Shown here in pieces: positions 28,386-37,069 of a stretch of DNA of 47,237 nt (positions are counted from its first letter, which is position 1; every line of letters begins with the position of its first letter). This DNA is from Campylobacterota bacterium (lineage in GTDB: Bacteria > Campylobacterota > Campylobacteria > Campylobacterales > Sulfurimonadaceae): NCBI GenBank assembly GCA_013607635.1, contig VCAY01000008.1:1-47237 (forward strand). Direction: 5' to 3'. A program made the translations under genes and the position numbers. The notes below the pieces were generated by a model. It saw only the letters and a list, made by a program, of their open reading frames with translations. It had not been told where the DNA came from and searched no databases.

Positions 28386-28460
28386 TGGTGACCCCACGGA
28401 GACTCGAACTCCGGTAACCAGGATGAAAACCTGGGATCCTAACCGCTAGACGATGGGGCC
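28386..28460 (-). tRNA. tRNA-Glu (anticodon TTC)
   Basis: A 75-base cloverleaf lies on the minus strand. It has acceptor GGCCCCA/TGGGGTC, anticodon loop TTTTCAT region with TTC, T arm CGGAGTTCGAGTCTCCG and encoded CCA. It lies 13 bases after tRNA-Lys on the same strand, so both probably come from one precursor. Confidence 0.96.
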
Positions 28461-28473
28461 AATACAAAAAAGA

Positions 28474-28549
28474 TGGTGTCCCGTGAAGGATTCGAACCTT
28501 CGGCCACATCATTAAAAGTGACGTGCTCTACCAGCTGAGCTAACGAGAC
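28474..28549 (-). tRNA. tRNA-Lys (anticodon TTT)
   Basis: A 76-base cloverleaf lies on the minus strand. It has acceptor GTCTCGT/ACGGGAC, D arm AGCTCAGCTGGTAGAGC, anticodon stem-loop CGTCA-CTTTTAA-TGATG with TTT, T arm GAAGGTTCGAATCCTTC, and encoded CCA. It is first in a two-tRNA unit with tRNA-Glu. Confidence 0.96.
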
Positions 28550-28578
28550 ATTTTGTTTCTCTTATTTAAGAGGCTGGA

Positions 28579-28584
28579 ATTATA
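28579..28584 (-). promoter_or_regulatory. -10 box (TATAAT) of the tRNA-Lys/tRNA-Glu unit
   Basis: On the minus strand the sequence reads TATAAT 29 bases before the first base of tRNA-Lys, giving a short 5' leader. Confidence 0.6.
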
Positions 28585-28678
28585 GACAAAAAGTATTGAT
28601 ATGTCAAGAGTTTTTTTTAAAAAAAGAGAAAAATATTGTAACAAGGAAGTATTAATTTCTAATTCAATCAATTTTCAC

Positions 28679-28684
28679 TACAAT
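28679..28684 (+). promoter_or_regulatory. -10 box (TACAAT) of the lipoprotein-bat operon
   Basis: TACAAT lies 28 bases before the CsgG-like start codon, and GGGAGGGAG forms a strong ribosome site. The genes from here to batD are all on one strand with small gaps, so this may serve the whole string. Confidence 0.55.
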
Positions 28685-28712
28685 TAACGCTTTAGTGGGA
28701 GGGAGTTAATAT

Positions 28713-29711
28713 ATGAAAACAGCTGTTTGTATAGTGTTTTTGATGCTCATATTTTTGAGTGGTTGTGCACAAAAAGTTGCCATAAGAGCACTTGAACCTG
28801 CTGCGGTTGACAGAATAGCCGATACCAAAAAAATTACACTCACCTATTTTGAAAATGATCGTGTAGGGCTTTCTGATAAGATCGAGGCTAACCTTGCAGG
28901 TTTTAGACTTGACAATAAAAAATATTTTACCATTGTCAGCCGTAAAGATTTTAATAAAATTTTAAATGAGCAAAAACTTCAAAACAGTGGTTTGGTGGAT
29001 CCAGGTGATGCCGTGACGGTTGGAAATATCATTGGTGCGCAGGCGATTATATCGGGTCGTGTGAGCCAACCGACACTGCAAGACAGCTATTTTTACGAGT
29101 CGCGTGTACGGTGTGCCGATAAAAAGTGTGAGTCTCTGCAGTATTATAATGTCCGTTGTATGAAAAGAGTGGCAGGGCTTGCGGCAGAGATCAGGATTGT
29201 AGATGTGCAAAAGGGTGATATTATCTTTGCAGATACTCTTAGTAAAGGGGCAACATATAAGCACTGCTCTGATGATTCAATGGCTTTACCTTCAAAAGAG
29301 ATGGCAGCACATTCACTTGCAAATGGCATCGCTGATGATTTTACTTACAAGCTTACTCCGCACTATCGCCACTTTGATGTAGAGCTATTGGAAGATCCGG
29401 ATATCGATTATACTGACACTCAAGAAAAACTCTTAGAAGTTGCTTTGAAATATATTGAGCAAAACAGGTTTGCAAAAGCAGAGAAACTTTTGATCGATCT
29501 TATCGATGCAACAAATCAGAAAAGTTATGTCCCTTTTTATAATCTTGGTGTTATCAAAGAGGCACAGGGGAATTATCAAGAGGCAAAAGAGTACTATGGG
29601 TATGCAGATGATTTGATGGTAGAGCCGGTTGAGCAGATTAACGCAGCTGTGCTTCGCATAGATAGGCTTATAGCTAAAAGGGAAAAATCGATGGAGCAGA
29701 TAAACAGATGA
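28713..29711 (+). CDS. CsgG-like outer-membrane lipoprotein with TPR tail
   Basis: The lipoprotein signal ends LIFLSGC, with Cys18 as the lipid site. Residues 35-230 resemble the CsgG/curli-assembly type domain (KKYFTIVSRKDFNKILNEQKLQ, then IGAQAIISGRVSQP). One or two TPR units follow (VPFYNLGVIKEAQGNYQEAKEYY). The CsgG fold is shared by curli secretion channels and by many envelope lipoproteins with other roles. No curli genes are present here, so secretion is not supported. The 4-base overlap with the LPP20-like gene (ATGA) suggests that the two products work together. Several Cys (RCADKKCESL, YNVRCMK) may form disulfides. Confidence 0.8.
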   Translation: MKTAVCIVFLMLIFLSGCAQKVAIRALEPAAVDRIADTKKITLTYFENDRVGLSDKIEANLAGFRLDNKKYFTIVSRKDFNKILNEQKLQNSGLVDPGDAVTVGNIIGAQAIISGRVSQPTLQDSYFYESRVRCADKKCESLQYYNVRCMKRVAGLAAEIRIVDVQKGDIIFADTLSKGATYKHCSDDSMALPSKEMAAHSLANGIADDFTYKLTPHYRHFDVELLEDPDIDYTDTQEKLLEVALKYIEQNRFAKAEKLLIDLIDATNQKSYVPFYNLGVIKEAQGNYQEAKEYYGYADDLMVEPVEQINAAVLRIDRLIAKREKSMEQINR

Positions 29712-30712
29712 AAAAACGGTATAGAGGGTTTATTTTAGCATTAGTTGTAAGCTTTTTAACAGGGTGTGGCGGTGCTTCCAAAGATGTTATGCTTGAGCCG
29801 AAAAAAGAGCTTCCAAGTTGGTACACCAATCCACCACAAAGTACTGCAACAACGCTGTATGCATTAGGTGAAGGTAAAGATAAGCAAGAGGCGATCACCA
29901 ATGCGCTAAATTATCTTGCATCGACACTGAGTGTCTCAATAGAGTCCACTTACAATGCCAAAACAGTGGTGAAAGAGGGGCGCGTTGAGGAGAATAACGC
30001 TGAGTATAGATCCGATGTCACCTCAGAGGTACAAAAGATTCGTATCGGCAACTATCAGGTTGTTCAGGCAAAGCAACTTGGGTTTAAACGTTATGCCGTT
30101 TTGATAGAATCAAACAAACAAAGGTTGTTGCAAAGCCTCAAGCAAGAGCTTGAACAAACGATGCAGATATACAGAGCTATGGAGCAAGATCTTCGCAGTG
30201 ATGATGCACTGAGTCACTATATTTTTTACAAAAAAGCGCGCCAAAAACTACAAAACCTTCCTAGAACACTGCTGATTATGCAAGAGCTTGAGAGTTCGTT
30301 TGATGCAAATAGATACCTTGAAAAAGTAAAATATGTCAATGAAAAATACAGCTACTACAAAAATAACATCACTTTTTTGGTTCGCTCCAACATTGATAAT
30401 ATGGACGCACCGTTAGCTAAAGCGATCACACAACAAGGGTTTCGTATCCGTAACCTTCCTAACAAAATGCACTATACAGTTCATGTCAGCACATCGGTAA
30501 GCAAAGCAAAAGCGTATGGATTTACCCTCGCTCGTGCTGAGGTGCATATCAAAACAAAAAACTACAAAGGTGTGGTAGTAGCATCCAATGTGCTAAACCT
30601 CGTAGGGCAGTCAACACAAGGCTACAATGTAGCGATGCAAGACCTTGTAAGAAAGTTTGATCAAAAGATCCAACAAGATGGACTTGCAAAAGTGTTAAAT
30701 CTCGATATTTAA
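29708..30712 (+). CDS. LPP20-family lipoprotein
   Basis: The signal peptide ends VSFLTGC with Cys20 as the lipidation site. The LPP20-type domain follows (LPSWYTNPPQSTATTLYALGEG, then KQEAITNALNYLASTLSVSI). A long helical region and a C-terminal beta part to residue 334 complete the chain. LPP20 domains occur in flagellar-envelope and LpoB-like proteins; the role here is unknown. It overlaps the CsgG-like gene by 4 bases and precedes the MoxR gene by 58 bases. The pairing of CsgG-like and LPP20-like lipoproteins recurs in Gram-negative genomes near envelope and flagellar functions. Confidence 0.82.
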   Translation: MKKRYRGFILALVVSFLTGCGGASKDVMLEPKKELPSWYTNPPQSTATTLYALGEGKDKQEAITNALNYLASTLSVSIESTYNAKTVVKEGRVEENNAEYRSDVTSEVQKIRIGNYQVVQAKQLGFKRYAVLIESNKQRLLQSLKQELEQTMQIYRAMEQDLRSDDALSHYIFYKKARQKLQNLPRTLLIMQELESSFDANRYLEKVKYVNEKYSYYKNNITFLVRSNIDNMDAPLAKAITQQGFRIRNLPNKMHYTVHVSTSVSKAKAYGFTLARAEVHIKTKNYKGVVVASNVLNLVGQSTQGYNVAMQDLVRKFDQKIQQDGLAKVLNLDI

Positions 30713-30770
30713 AAACTATTTACTCCAAAGGAATATACTTGCAACACTTTAATACGATGAGGTTGTAAGT

Positions 30771-31718
30771 ATGATTGAGAAGATTGAAGCTGTAAAAAAA
30801 GAGGTTGCAAAGGTTGTTGTTGGTCAGCAGAAGATGATCGACTCACTTTTGATTGCCCTTTTGTGTGAGGGGCATATCTTGATAGAGGGTGTGCCGGGGC
30901 TTGCTAAGACAACTACGGTTAACGCACTTTCCAAAGCTTTGGGTCTTGATTTTAAACGGGTACAGTTTACCCCTGACCTTTTACCTTCTGATATCTTGGG
31001 TGCTGAGATCTATGATCCGCAAAACAATCAGTTTAAGATCAAAAAAGGTCCTATTTTTACCAATCTTTTACTTGCTGATGAGATCAACCGTGCACCGGCA
31101 AAAGTGCAATCTGCACTCTTAGAGGTGATGCAAGAGAAGCAAGTCACCATCGGTGATACTTCGTTTAAAATAGATCTTCCATTTTTTGTAATGGCAACAC
31201 AAAACCCTGTGGAGCAAGAGGGTGTGTATCAACTTCCTGAAGCACAACTTGATAGGTTTATGCTCAAACTTGTAGTAGGGTACAACACAAAAGAGGAGGA
31301 GCTTGAGATTGCTAAGAGAATGTCAAGCGATGATTTCGAGGAGATACAGCCTGTTTTGAACAAAGAGGATATAGAAGCGATTAAGCAGGCGATCAAAGAG
31401 GTGCATGTGGACGCTGAAGTTGAGAAGTATATGATTGAACTCATCGCTGCAACGCGTGAACCTGAAGCGTATGGACTAGAGGATATCAAAGATTATATCC
31501 AGTTTGGTGCTTCTCCTCGTGTGAGTATCGATATGTTTAAAGCGGTTAAGGCGATGGCATTTATGAGAGGTAAAGATTTTGTCTCCCCTGTAGATGTAGC
31601 GTACATCATCAAAGAGCTGATGTGTCACCGTATCGTTTTAACCTATGAAGCGGAGGCTGAGGGTATCACAACCGATGCAATTATCCAAAAAGTGCTAGAA
31701 GCTGTAGCGATTCCATAA
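30771..31718 (+). CDS. MoxR-family AAA+ ATPase
   Basis: This 315-residue cytoplasmic AAA+ protein has Walker A as GVPGLAKTT (the family's usual variant), Walker B LLADEINRAPAKVQSALLEVM, sensor FVMATQNPVEQEGVYQLPEAQLDRF, and a lid domain. MoxR proteins act as chaperones that mature or insert metal into VWA-domain partners. Three such partners or adaptors follow directly (DUF58, BatA, BatB/C). It starts the classical moxR-bat operon. Length is normal. Confidence 0.94.
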   Translation: MIEKIEAVKKEVAKVVVGQQKMIDSLLIALLCEGHILIEGVPGLAKTTTVNALSKALGLDFKRVQFTPDLLPSDILGAEIYDPQNNQFKIKKGPIFTNLLLADEINRAPAKVQSALLEVMQEKQVTIGDTSFKIDLPFFVMATQNPVEQEGVYQLPEAQLDRFMLKLVVGYNTKEEELEIAKRMSSDDFEEIQPVLNKEDIEAIKQAIKEVHVDAEVEKYMIELIAATREPEAYGLEDIKDYIQFGASPRVSIDMFKAVKAMAFMRGKDFVSPVDVAYIIKELMCHRIVLTYEAEAEGITTDAIIQKVLEAVAIP

Positions 31719-31728
31719 GGATGAGGCT

Positions 31729-32559
31729 TTGTCAAAACTGCAAAAGATCTTAGTCAAGGCACGCCGTCAGGTTTTTAGTGAGATGGTTGGTAACAACCCT
31801 TCGATATTTCAAGGGGAGGGGTATGACTTTATCGAGCTTCGTGAGTATATGCCCGGTGATGATATCCGCCATATTGACTGGAACATCACAGCCAAGATGG
31901 GTAAACCTTACATCAAGATATTTCGCGAGGAGCGAGAGCTTAATGTTGTGATCGCCTCGATGCTCAATGGAAGCATCTATTTTGGAAGTAAAAAGTTCAA
32001 ACAAGAGGTGATTGCCGAAGTTGTGGCACAGCTGAGTTTTTCGGTGATTAAAAATGGGGATCTTTTAAGCACATATACCTTTACAGACACGATGCAGGAG
32101 CATCTCAAGCCAAGTAAACATCTCCATAGTGTAGAGAGGTCTGTGGCATCGATCCTGGATTTTGATCCTTTGCATCAAAAAGCGGACTACAACAATCTTG
32201 CACAGACTCTTTACAAGCGACTCAAACGTAAGTCACTCATCATCGTTGTGGGTGATTTTTTTGAGATACCGGACTTTAAACTTTTGGCGAAAAAACATGA
32301 GGTGCTTGCTATTATTGTGCGTGATCGTTTAGAGGAAGAACCACCTGTTATGGGGTTTGCCTCACTGGTTGATCCTGAGAGTGGAGCGGTTTTAGAGGGA
32401 GATTTTAATACAAACAGTGTCAAATTATATGCTGCAAAAGTGCATGCACACGACAGCAAGCTCTACGAAGCGTTTAAAAAACAGCAGGTTCGTTTTACAA
32501 AAGTTTACACTGACGGCAATGTAAGTGTAGCACTAAGACGATTGTTTGAGGGTAGATAA
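31729..32559 (+). CDS. DUF58 protein of the Bat operon
   Basis: This 276-residue protein contains the DUF58 hallmark DFIELREYMPGDDIRHIDWN, which lies N-terminal to a VWA-like domain. These proteins always sit beside MoxR and are thought to be its clients. The start is a TTG with AAGGA seven bases upstream, 10 bases after moxR. It ends directly before the next ORF, whose ATG begins at the following base. No membrane helix is visible, so it is likely cytoplasmic. Confidence 0.93.
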   Translation: MSKLQKILVKARRQVFSEMVGNNPSIFQGEGYDFIELREYMPGDDIRHIDWNITAKMGKPYIKIFREERELNVVIASMLNGSIYFGSKKFKQEVIAEVVAQLSFSVIKNGDLLSTYTFTDTMQEHLKPSKHLHSVERSVASILDFDPLHQKADYNNLAQTLYKRLKRKSLIIVVGDFFEIPDFKLLAKKHEVLAIIVRDRLEEEPPVMGFASLVDPESGAVLEGDFNTNSVKLYAAKVHAHDSKLYEAFKKQQVRFTKVYTDGNVSVALRRLFEGR

Positions 32560-32970
32560 ATGGAGAATATGCAACAAACTATAGATATCCCATTGCACGA
32601 TATTAAACCTCTTGTCGAGATACAGGAGTATTCACTGTACTATTTTATCGCTCTTGTCGTGCTTGGAGTGGTTGTGCTGATGGCATTGGGGTACCTGTTT
32701 TACCGTTATTTTCAAACTAAAAAACGCTACAACCAACGCAAAGAGCATAAAAAGATGATTGAACAGATCGATCTGCAAAACACCAAAAGAGCTGCTTACG
32801 ATCTTACCTATTATGGTACAACTTTTGCAGATGACTCACCAAGACATCGTAAGTATTATGATTTGATGGTGGAACATTTAGCACCATATAAATACAAAAA
32901 AAATGTAGAAGATTTTGACGATGAGACCTTGCGTCATATCGGTAACTACAAGGAGATGTTGGATGTTTGA
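32560..32970 (+). CDS. Small one-helix membrane protein of the Bat operon (DUF4381-like)
   Basis: This 136-residue protein has a short N-terminal part (IDIPLHDIKPL), one membrane helix (YFIALVVLGVVVLMALGYLFYRYF), and a charged cytoplasmic part. The position between DUF58 and BatA and the helix layout match the small DUF4381-type member of Bat operons. The sequence is too diverged for certainty. Its stop overlaps the batA start. Confidence 0.65.
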   Translation: MENMQQTIDIPLHDIKPLVEIQEYSLYYFIALVVLGVVVLMALGYLFYRYFQTKKRYNQRKEHKKMIEQIDLQNTKRAAYDLTYYGTTFADDSPRHRKYYDLMVEHLAPYKYKKNVEDFDDETLRHIGNYKEMLDV

Positions 32971-33892
32971 TGGGATCTATTTTGAGTTTCCAAAAATAGC
33001 ATTTGTCATCTTTTTTTACATTGCCTGTGAAACACTTTGTAAGATGCGTCTGCCATCGATCTACTTTCCACACTCAGCGCAGTTTATAGCACAAAGTATC
33101 AGTCGCTCAAAACTTCTGTTTTTACTCAAGTGGCTGGGGATTGTGATGCTGATTCTAGCTTTGATGTCGCCGGTAAAAGATGAACCGTATGAGCTAAAAC
33201 CGAAAGAGGGGTATGCAATTTCGCTCATTTTAGATGCTTCGGAATCGATGGGTCAAAGGGGGTTTGATGTGACAAACCCGGGAGCTAGTAGATTTGATGT
33301 GGTGAAAAAGATTGTGAAAGATTTTATCCAAAAACGGCAAAACGATAACCTTGCTCTAGTGGTTTTTGGGCAGTACTCGTTTATAGCTTCGCCACTGACG
33401 TACGATAAAAACATCCTTGCATCGCTTGTGATGCAGATGCATGAAACGATCGCAGGAAGATATACAGCTCTTTATGAGGGTCTGGTACAGGGGATCCGTG
33501 TGTTAAAACAAAGTAAGTCCAAAACTAAAATAGCGATCCTTTTAACAGATGGTTACTCAACGAAAGGGGTAGATAAGATACCTCTTGATGTAGCGATCGA
33601 TATGGCAAAAAAAGAGGGTGTAAAGGTGTACCCTATAGGGATCGGTGGAGCTAATGAGTATAACCGTGCTGTTTTGGCAAAGATAGCCAAAGATACAGGT
33701 GGAATGGCTTTTGGTGCTTCGAGTGCAGGGCAGTTAAAAAGCGTGTATGAGCAGATTGATAAGCTTGAAAAATCGGAGATCAAAAGTGAAACATTAAGCT
33801 ATAAAAATTATTACTATATCTATCCTTTGTTTTTGGGATTTTTATCGTTGATGTTGTATGTTTACCTTCGTAATAAGCAAGGGGGTGTGTGA
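32963..33892 (+). CDS. batA: BatA-like VWA-domain membrane protein
   Basis: An N-terminal membrane region (LLFLLKWLGIVMLILALMSP) leads to a von Willebrand A domain with the metal site DASESM (DxSxS) and LTDGYSTKG. A C-terminal membrane helix (YYIYPLFLGFLSLMLYVYL) closes the chain. BatA proteins are aerotolerance/envelope-stress proteins, probable MoxR clients. The ORF track start at 32915 lies inside the previous gene. ATG 32963 has AAGGAG seven bases upstream and gives 309 aa. The stop overlaps the next start in TGATG. Confidence 0.88.
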   Translation: MFDGIYFEFPKIAFVIFFYIACETLCKMRLPSIYFPHSAQFIAQSISRSKLLFLLKWLGIVMLILALMSPVKDEPYELKPKEGYAISLILDASESMGQRGFDVTNPGASRFDVVKKIVKDFIQKRQNDNLALVVFGQYSFIASPLTYDKNILASLVMQMHETIAGRYTALYEGLVQGIRVLKQSKSKTKIAILLTDGYSTKGVDKIPLDVAIDMAKKEGVKVYPIGIGGANEYNRAVLAKIAKDTGGMAFGASSAGQLKSVYEQIDKLEKSEIKSETLSYKNYYYIYPLFLGFLSLMLYVYLRNKQGGV

Positions 33893-35652
33893 TGGAGTTT
33901 TTACATCCGGAATTTCTCTATTTGATGCTGCCGCCGGTGTTTATCCTTTTTGTTTTGTTATTAACGCAAAAAGAGTCGCAGGCGAAATTTTTTGCCGAAG
34001 AGGTGATCCAAAAACTGCGTGTCAGTGCCAATACTCTCACACTTAAAGCGCGAAATGGACTCTTTTTTTTAATGGCTCTTCTTTTGGTGATCGCTTTAGC
34101 CGATCCTGTGATCTCAGAAGGGGAGGTTGAGGTGCAGGCAAAAAGTGCGGATATCATGATAGCGATTGATATCTCCGACTCGATGCTTGCACAAGATTTG
34201 TACCCAAATAGGCTGAAATTAGCCAAACAAAAAGCGTTGCAGTTTTTACGCGAGGAGCGTACGCAGCGTGTAGGAGTGGTTGCATTTGCCAAAAATGCCT
34301 ATATGGTGGCACCTCTTAGTTTTGATCATGCAGCTCTTGGCTTTTTGCTTGAGAATCTCGATACCGATTCGATCACAGAACAAGGAACTGATCTGCTTTC
34401 GATGCTAGAGGTGGTAAACGGTGCTTCAAAGCAAGATACACAAAAATATATACTCCTTTTAAGTGATGGTGGTGATGCGAGTGATTTTTCCCAAGAGATT
34501 GCTTATGCGAAAAAGAACAATATAACGGTGTTTATTTTGGGTGTAGCCACAAAAAAAGGTGCACCGGTGCGAAAAAGTGATGGTTCGTTTATCAAATACA
34601 AAGGGGAGATCTTGATCTCCAAACTCAATGAAAAAGTTGCTAATCTTGCCATAAAAACCGGTGGGGTGTATATTGAGGCACAAAATGGTGCACAAGATAT
34701 CAAAGCGATGATCAAAGCTATTAAAAGTCATGTGAAACAAAAAGAGATTAGATCGCAAAAGATCCATAAGTATATTCCACTGTTTTACTACCCTTTGGGG
34801 CTTGCAATGATACTGTTGCTTGTTGCTACATCATCGATGAGCAAACGAAGATCGGTGGCTGTCCCGGTGCTGCTTTTGTTGGCGATGTTACATGTAGCGC
34901 CGGCTCAAGCAGGTGTGCTTGATTTTATGGAGTTGGATAAGGCGAAAAAAGCGTATAGCAACAAAGATTATAAAACCGCTGCTAAAATTTACCAGAAGTA
35001 TGCTAAACAACTTGATAGCTCTCAAAGTTATTATAATGCTGGAAATGCATTCTATAATATGAAAAAGTATGATAATGCGATCAAGATGTATGAAAGAGTG
35101 GTTTTTAGCAATCCAGAATATAAAGCAAATAAATTAGCTAACCTAGGAAAAAGTCATGCAAAGTTAGATACAGTAGAACATTTGGAAAAAGCAAAAAAAT
35201 ATATGGAAGAGTCTTTAAAAATAAAAGATGATAAAGAGTTGCAACAAGATTTTCAAGAAGTAGTAAAGCGACTCAAAAAGAAAAAACAACAACAAAAACA
35301 AAAAAATAACAAGCAAAACAATAAAGATCAAAAAAACAAACAGCAACAAAAAGGCAAGGGTAAGCAAGATAAAAAGGATCAGAACAAACAAAATAAAGAT
35401 AAAAACGGCAAAAATAAACAGAAAAAACAACAGCAGCACAAAAAAGAGCAGCAAAAAGATGTCAAGAGAGAAAAAAAAGAGGAAAAACAGCAGCAAAGTT
35501 CTGGTGCAAGCAAGCAAAAAAAACAAGCAAAAATGAGTGATGCAGAAGAGAGAAAATGGCTTAAAAAACTGGATAAAAACCCGAGTACTTTTCTCTATCA
35601 GCTTAATCGAAATAAAAAAGTAACAGGATATGAAAATGAGAAACCTTGGTAA
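33892..35652 (+). CDS. BatB-BatC fusion: VWA domain plus TPR and Lys/Gln tail
   Basis: Residues 1-310 are BatB-like. They have membrane helices, a VWA domain with DISDSM (DxSxS), and a closing helix near residue 305. After a second hydrophobic stretch, TPR repeats follow (SYYNAGNAFYNMKKYDNAIKMYERV), the BatC part. The C-terminal 90 residues are a run of Lys, Gln and Asn. In Bacteroides and Leptospira, BatB and BatC are separate genes; here they are one chain of 586 aa. ATG 33892 is preferred to the GTG at 33889 because AGGGGG is well spaced. It overlaps batD by 17 bases. Confidence 0.87.
   Translation: MEFLHPEFLYLMLPPVFILFVLLLTQKESQAKFFAEEVIQKLRVSANTLTLKARNGLFFLMALLLVIALADPVISEGEVEVQAKSADIMIAIDISDSMLAQDLYPNRLKLAKQKALQFLREERTQRVGVVAFAKNAYMVAPLSFDHAALGFLLENLDTDSITEQGTDLLSMLEVVNGASKQDTQKYILLLSDGGDASDFSQEIAYAKKNNITVFILGVATKKGAPVRKSDGSFIKYKGEILISKLNEKVANLAIKTGGVYIEAQNGAQDIKAMIKAIKSHVKQKEIRSQKIHKYIPLFYYPLGLAMILLLVATSSMSKRRSVAVPVLLLLAMLHVAPAQAGVLDFMELDKAKKAYSNKDYKTAAKIYQKYAKQLDSSQSYYNAGNAFYNMKKYDNAIKMYERVVFSNPEYKANKLANLGKSHAKLDTVEHLEKAKKYMEESLKIKDDKELQQDFQEVVKRLKKKKQQQKQKNNKQNNKDQKNKQQQKGKGKQDKKDQNKQNKDKNGKNKQKKQQQHKKEQQKDVKREKKEEKQQQSSGASKQKKQAKMSDAEERKWLKKLDKNPSTFLYQLNRNKKVTGYENEKPW
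35270..35535 (+). repeat. Low-complexity Lys/Gln/Asn coding tract
   Basis: Within the BatB/C gene the DNA is almost only A with C and G at a few positions. It encodes a tail dominated by K, Q, N and D (for example KKQQQKQKNNKQNNKDQKN). The tract is prone to slippage and will vary between strains. The tail is strongly basic and probably disordered in the periplasm. Confidence 0.85.
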
Positions 35653-37069
35653 GATTTTTATAACAATCCTTATGTTGAGTTTACCCCTTTTTAGCAGTGT
35701 GAGTGCAAAACTTTCACCAAAGATTGCTTATGTCGGGGATGTAGTGACACTGTCACTAAAGATTGATGGTGAAGATATCCAAAAACCGACCTTGATCGAT
35801 GTATGTGGGCACAATATCATTGCAAGTGGATCAAGTACCAGTATCGAGATGATAGGAAGTGATTATAAAAAAACCTATACACTCAATTATCAGTTTGTAG
35901 CACAAAAAAGTTGTAGAGTTGATCCTATTGAGGTTGTGATTGATGGTAAAGTGGAAAAAACACAACCTGTGGAATTGATCGTCAAAAAGATAAGTCAAAA
36001 TGCAAATGTTGATTTTTATCTTCAATACCATACTTCCAAAAAAACACTCTATGTGGGTGAGAGTTTTGATGTGACTTTGACACTGCGACAAAAAAAAGAT
36101 GCCAATGTGGTAGATAGCAAGTTTATCCCATCTGCGTTTAAAGGGTTTTGGAAAAAGGGTGAATCAAAACCGACAAGAGAGGATGATGGTAGATATCTGA
36201 TCACAAAAGTTGTCTATACCCTTGCAGCACAAAGAGAGGGTAATCTAACCATAAAGCCAGCACAACTACAAGTTGCTTCAAGGGTCGCAAGCCGCTCTTG
36301 GAGTCCTACATTTATGCCACAGGTACAATGGAAAAGTTATTTTTCCAACAGTTTGTCATTGGATGTAAAGCCGATCCCAAATGGTGCAAACATCATAGGA
36401 GATCTAAGTATTGATGCAATAGCAGATAAAACCGTAGTGCATCCAACTGAAGCGGTGAATGTGACATTACGTATTAGCGGTAAAGGGAATTTGGAAGATA
36501 TTGAAGGGTTTAAACCCTATATTGACGGTGTAAGTGTTTTTGATGAAAAACCACAAGTAGGGCAAAACAACTGGACGCAAAAGCTTACTTTTGTAAGTGA
36601 TACAAACTTCACAATCCCATCAATGAGTTTAAAATACTTTGATACCAATATGAAGCAAGTGCGAGAAATTGCAACCAAGCCAATCGTTATTACTGTAGTA
36701 GGCTCAAAAAGCAAGCCAAAACCATTAACGATTAAAACAGCCGAGGCAACGCAACAGCAACATGCTACCCCACAAGAACAATCTTCAAATGATTTTTCCC
36801 TATTTTACGTTATTGTGGCATTTTTTGTAGGTGTTGGGATGACATTGATAATTGTGATGTTTCCAAAAAAAATCACCAAAAAAGAGAAAAAAATCAACCC
36901 AATCAAAGATGAGAAATTACTGCTCGTGAAACTGTTACCTTTTAAAGATGGTGATGGAGATGTGGGTGATATTGTCAGTCAGCTTGAGAGCAATCTCTAT
37001 GAAGGTGGGAGTGAGAAAGTTGATAAAAAACTGGTTAAAGAGTTGTTAAAACGTTACAATATCAGTTAA
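35636..37069 (+). CDS. batD: BatD-like secreted/membrane protein
   Basis: A signal peptide (LGKIFITILMLSLPLFSSVSA) is followed by tandem beta-sandwich domains (KIAYVGDVVTLSLKIDG; LYVGESFDVTLTLRQK; VVHPTEAVNVTLRISGKGN). A membrane helix (FYVIVAFFVGVGMTLIIVMF) and a cytoplasmic tail complete it, as in BatD. It is the last gene of the Bat operon. The second ATG (35636) has AGG seven bases upstream and gives 477 aa; the ORF track uses 35630. It converges with tyrA with an 8-base overlap. Confidence 0.88.
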   Translation: MRNLGKIFITILMLSLPLFSSVSAKLSPKIAYVGDVVTLSLKIDGEDIQKPTLIDVCGHNIIASGSSTSIEMIGSDYKKTYTLNYQFVAQKSCRVDPIEVVIDGKVEKTQPVELIVKKISQNANVDFYLQYHTSKKTLYVGESFDVTLTLRQKKDANVVDSKFIPSAFKGFWKKGESKPTREDDGRYLITKVVYTLAAQREGNLTIKPAQLQVASRVASRSWSPTFMPQVQWKSYFSNSLSLDVKPIPNGANIIGDLSIDAIADKTVVHPTEAVNVTLRISGKGNLEDIEGFKPYIDGVSVFDEKPQVGQNNWTQKLTFVSDTNFTIPSMSLKYFDTNMKQVREIATKPIVITVVGSKSKPKPLTIKTAEATQQQHATPQEQSSNDFSLFYVIVAFFVGVGMTLIIVMFPKKITKKEKKINPIKDEKLLLVKLLPFKDGDGDVGDIVSQLESNLYEGGSEKVDKKLVKELLKRYNIS

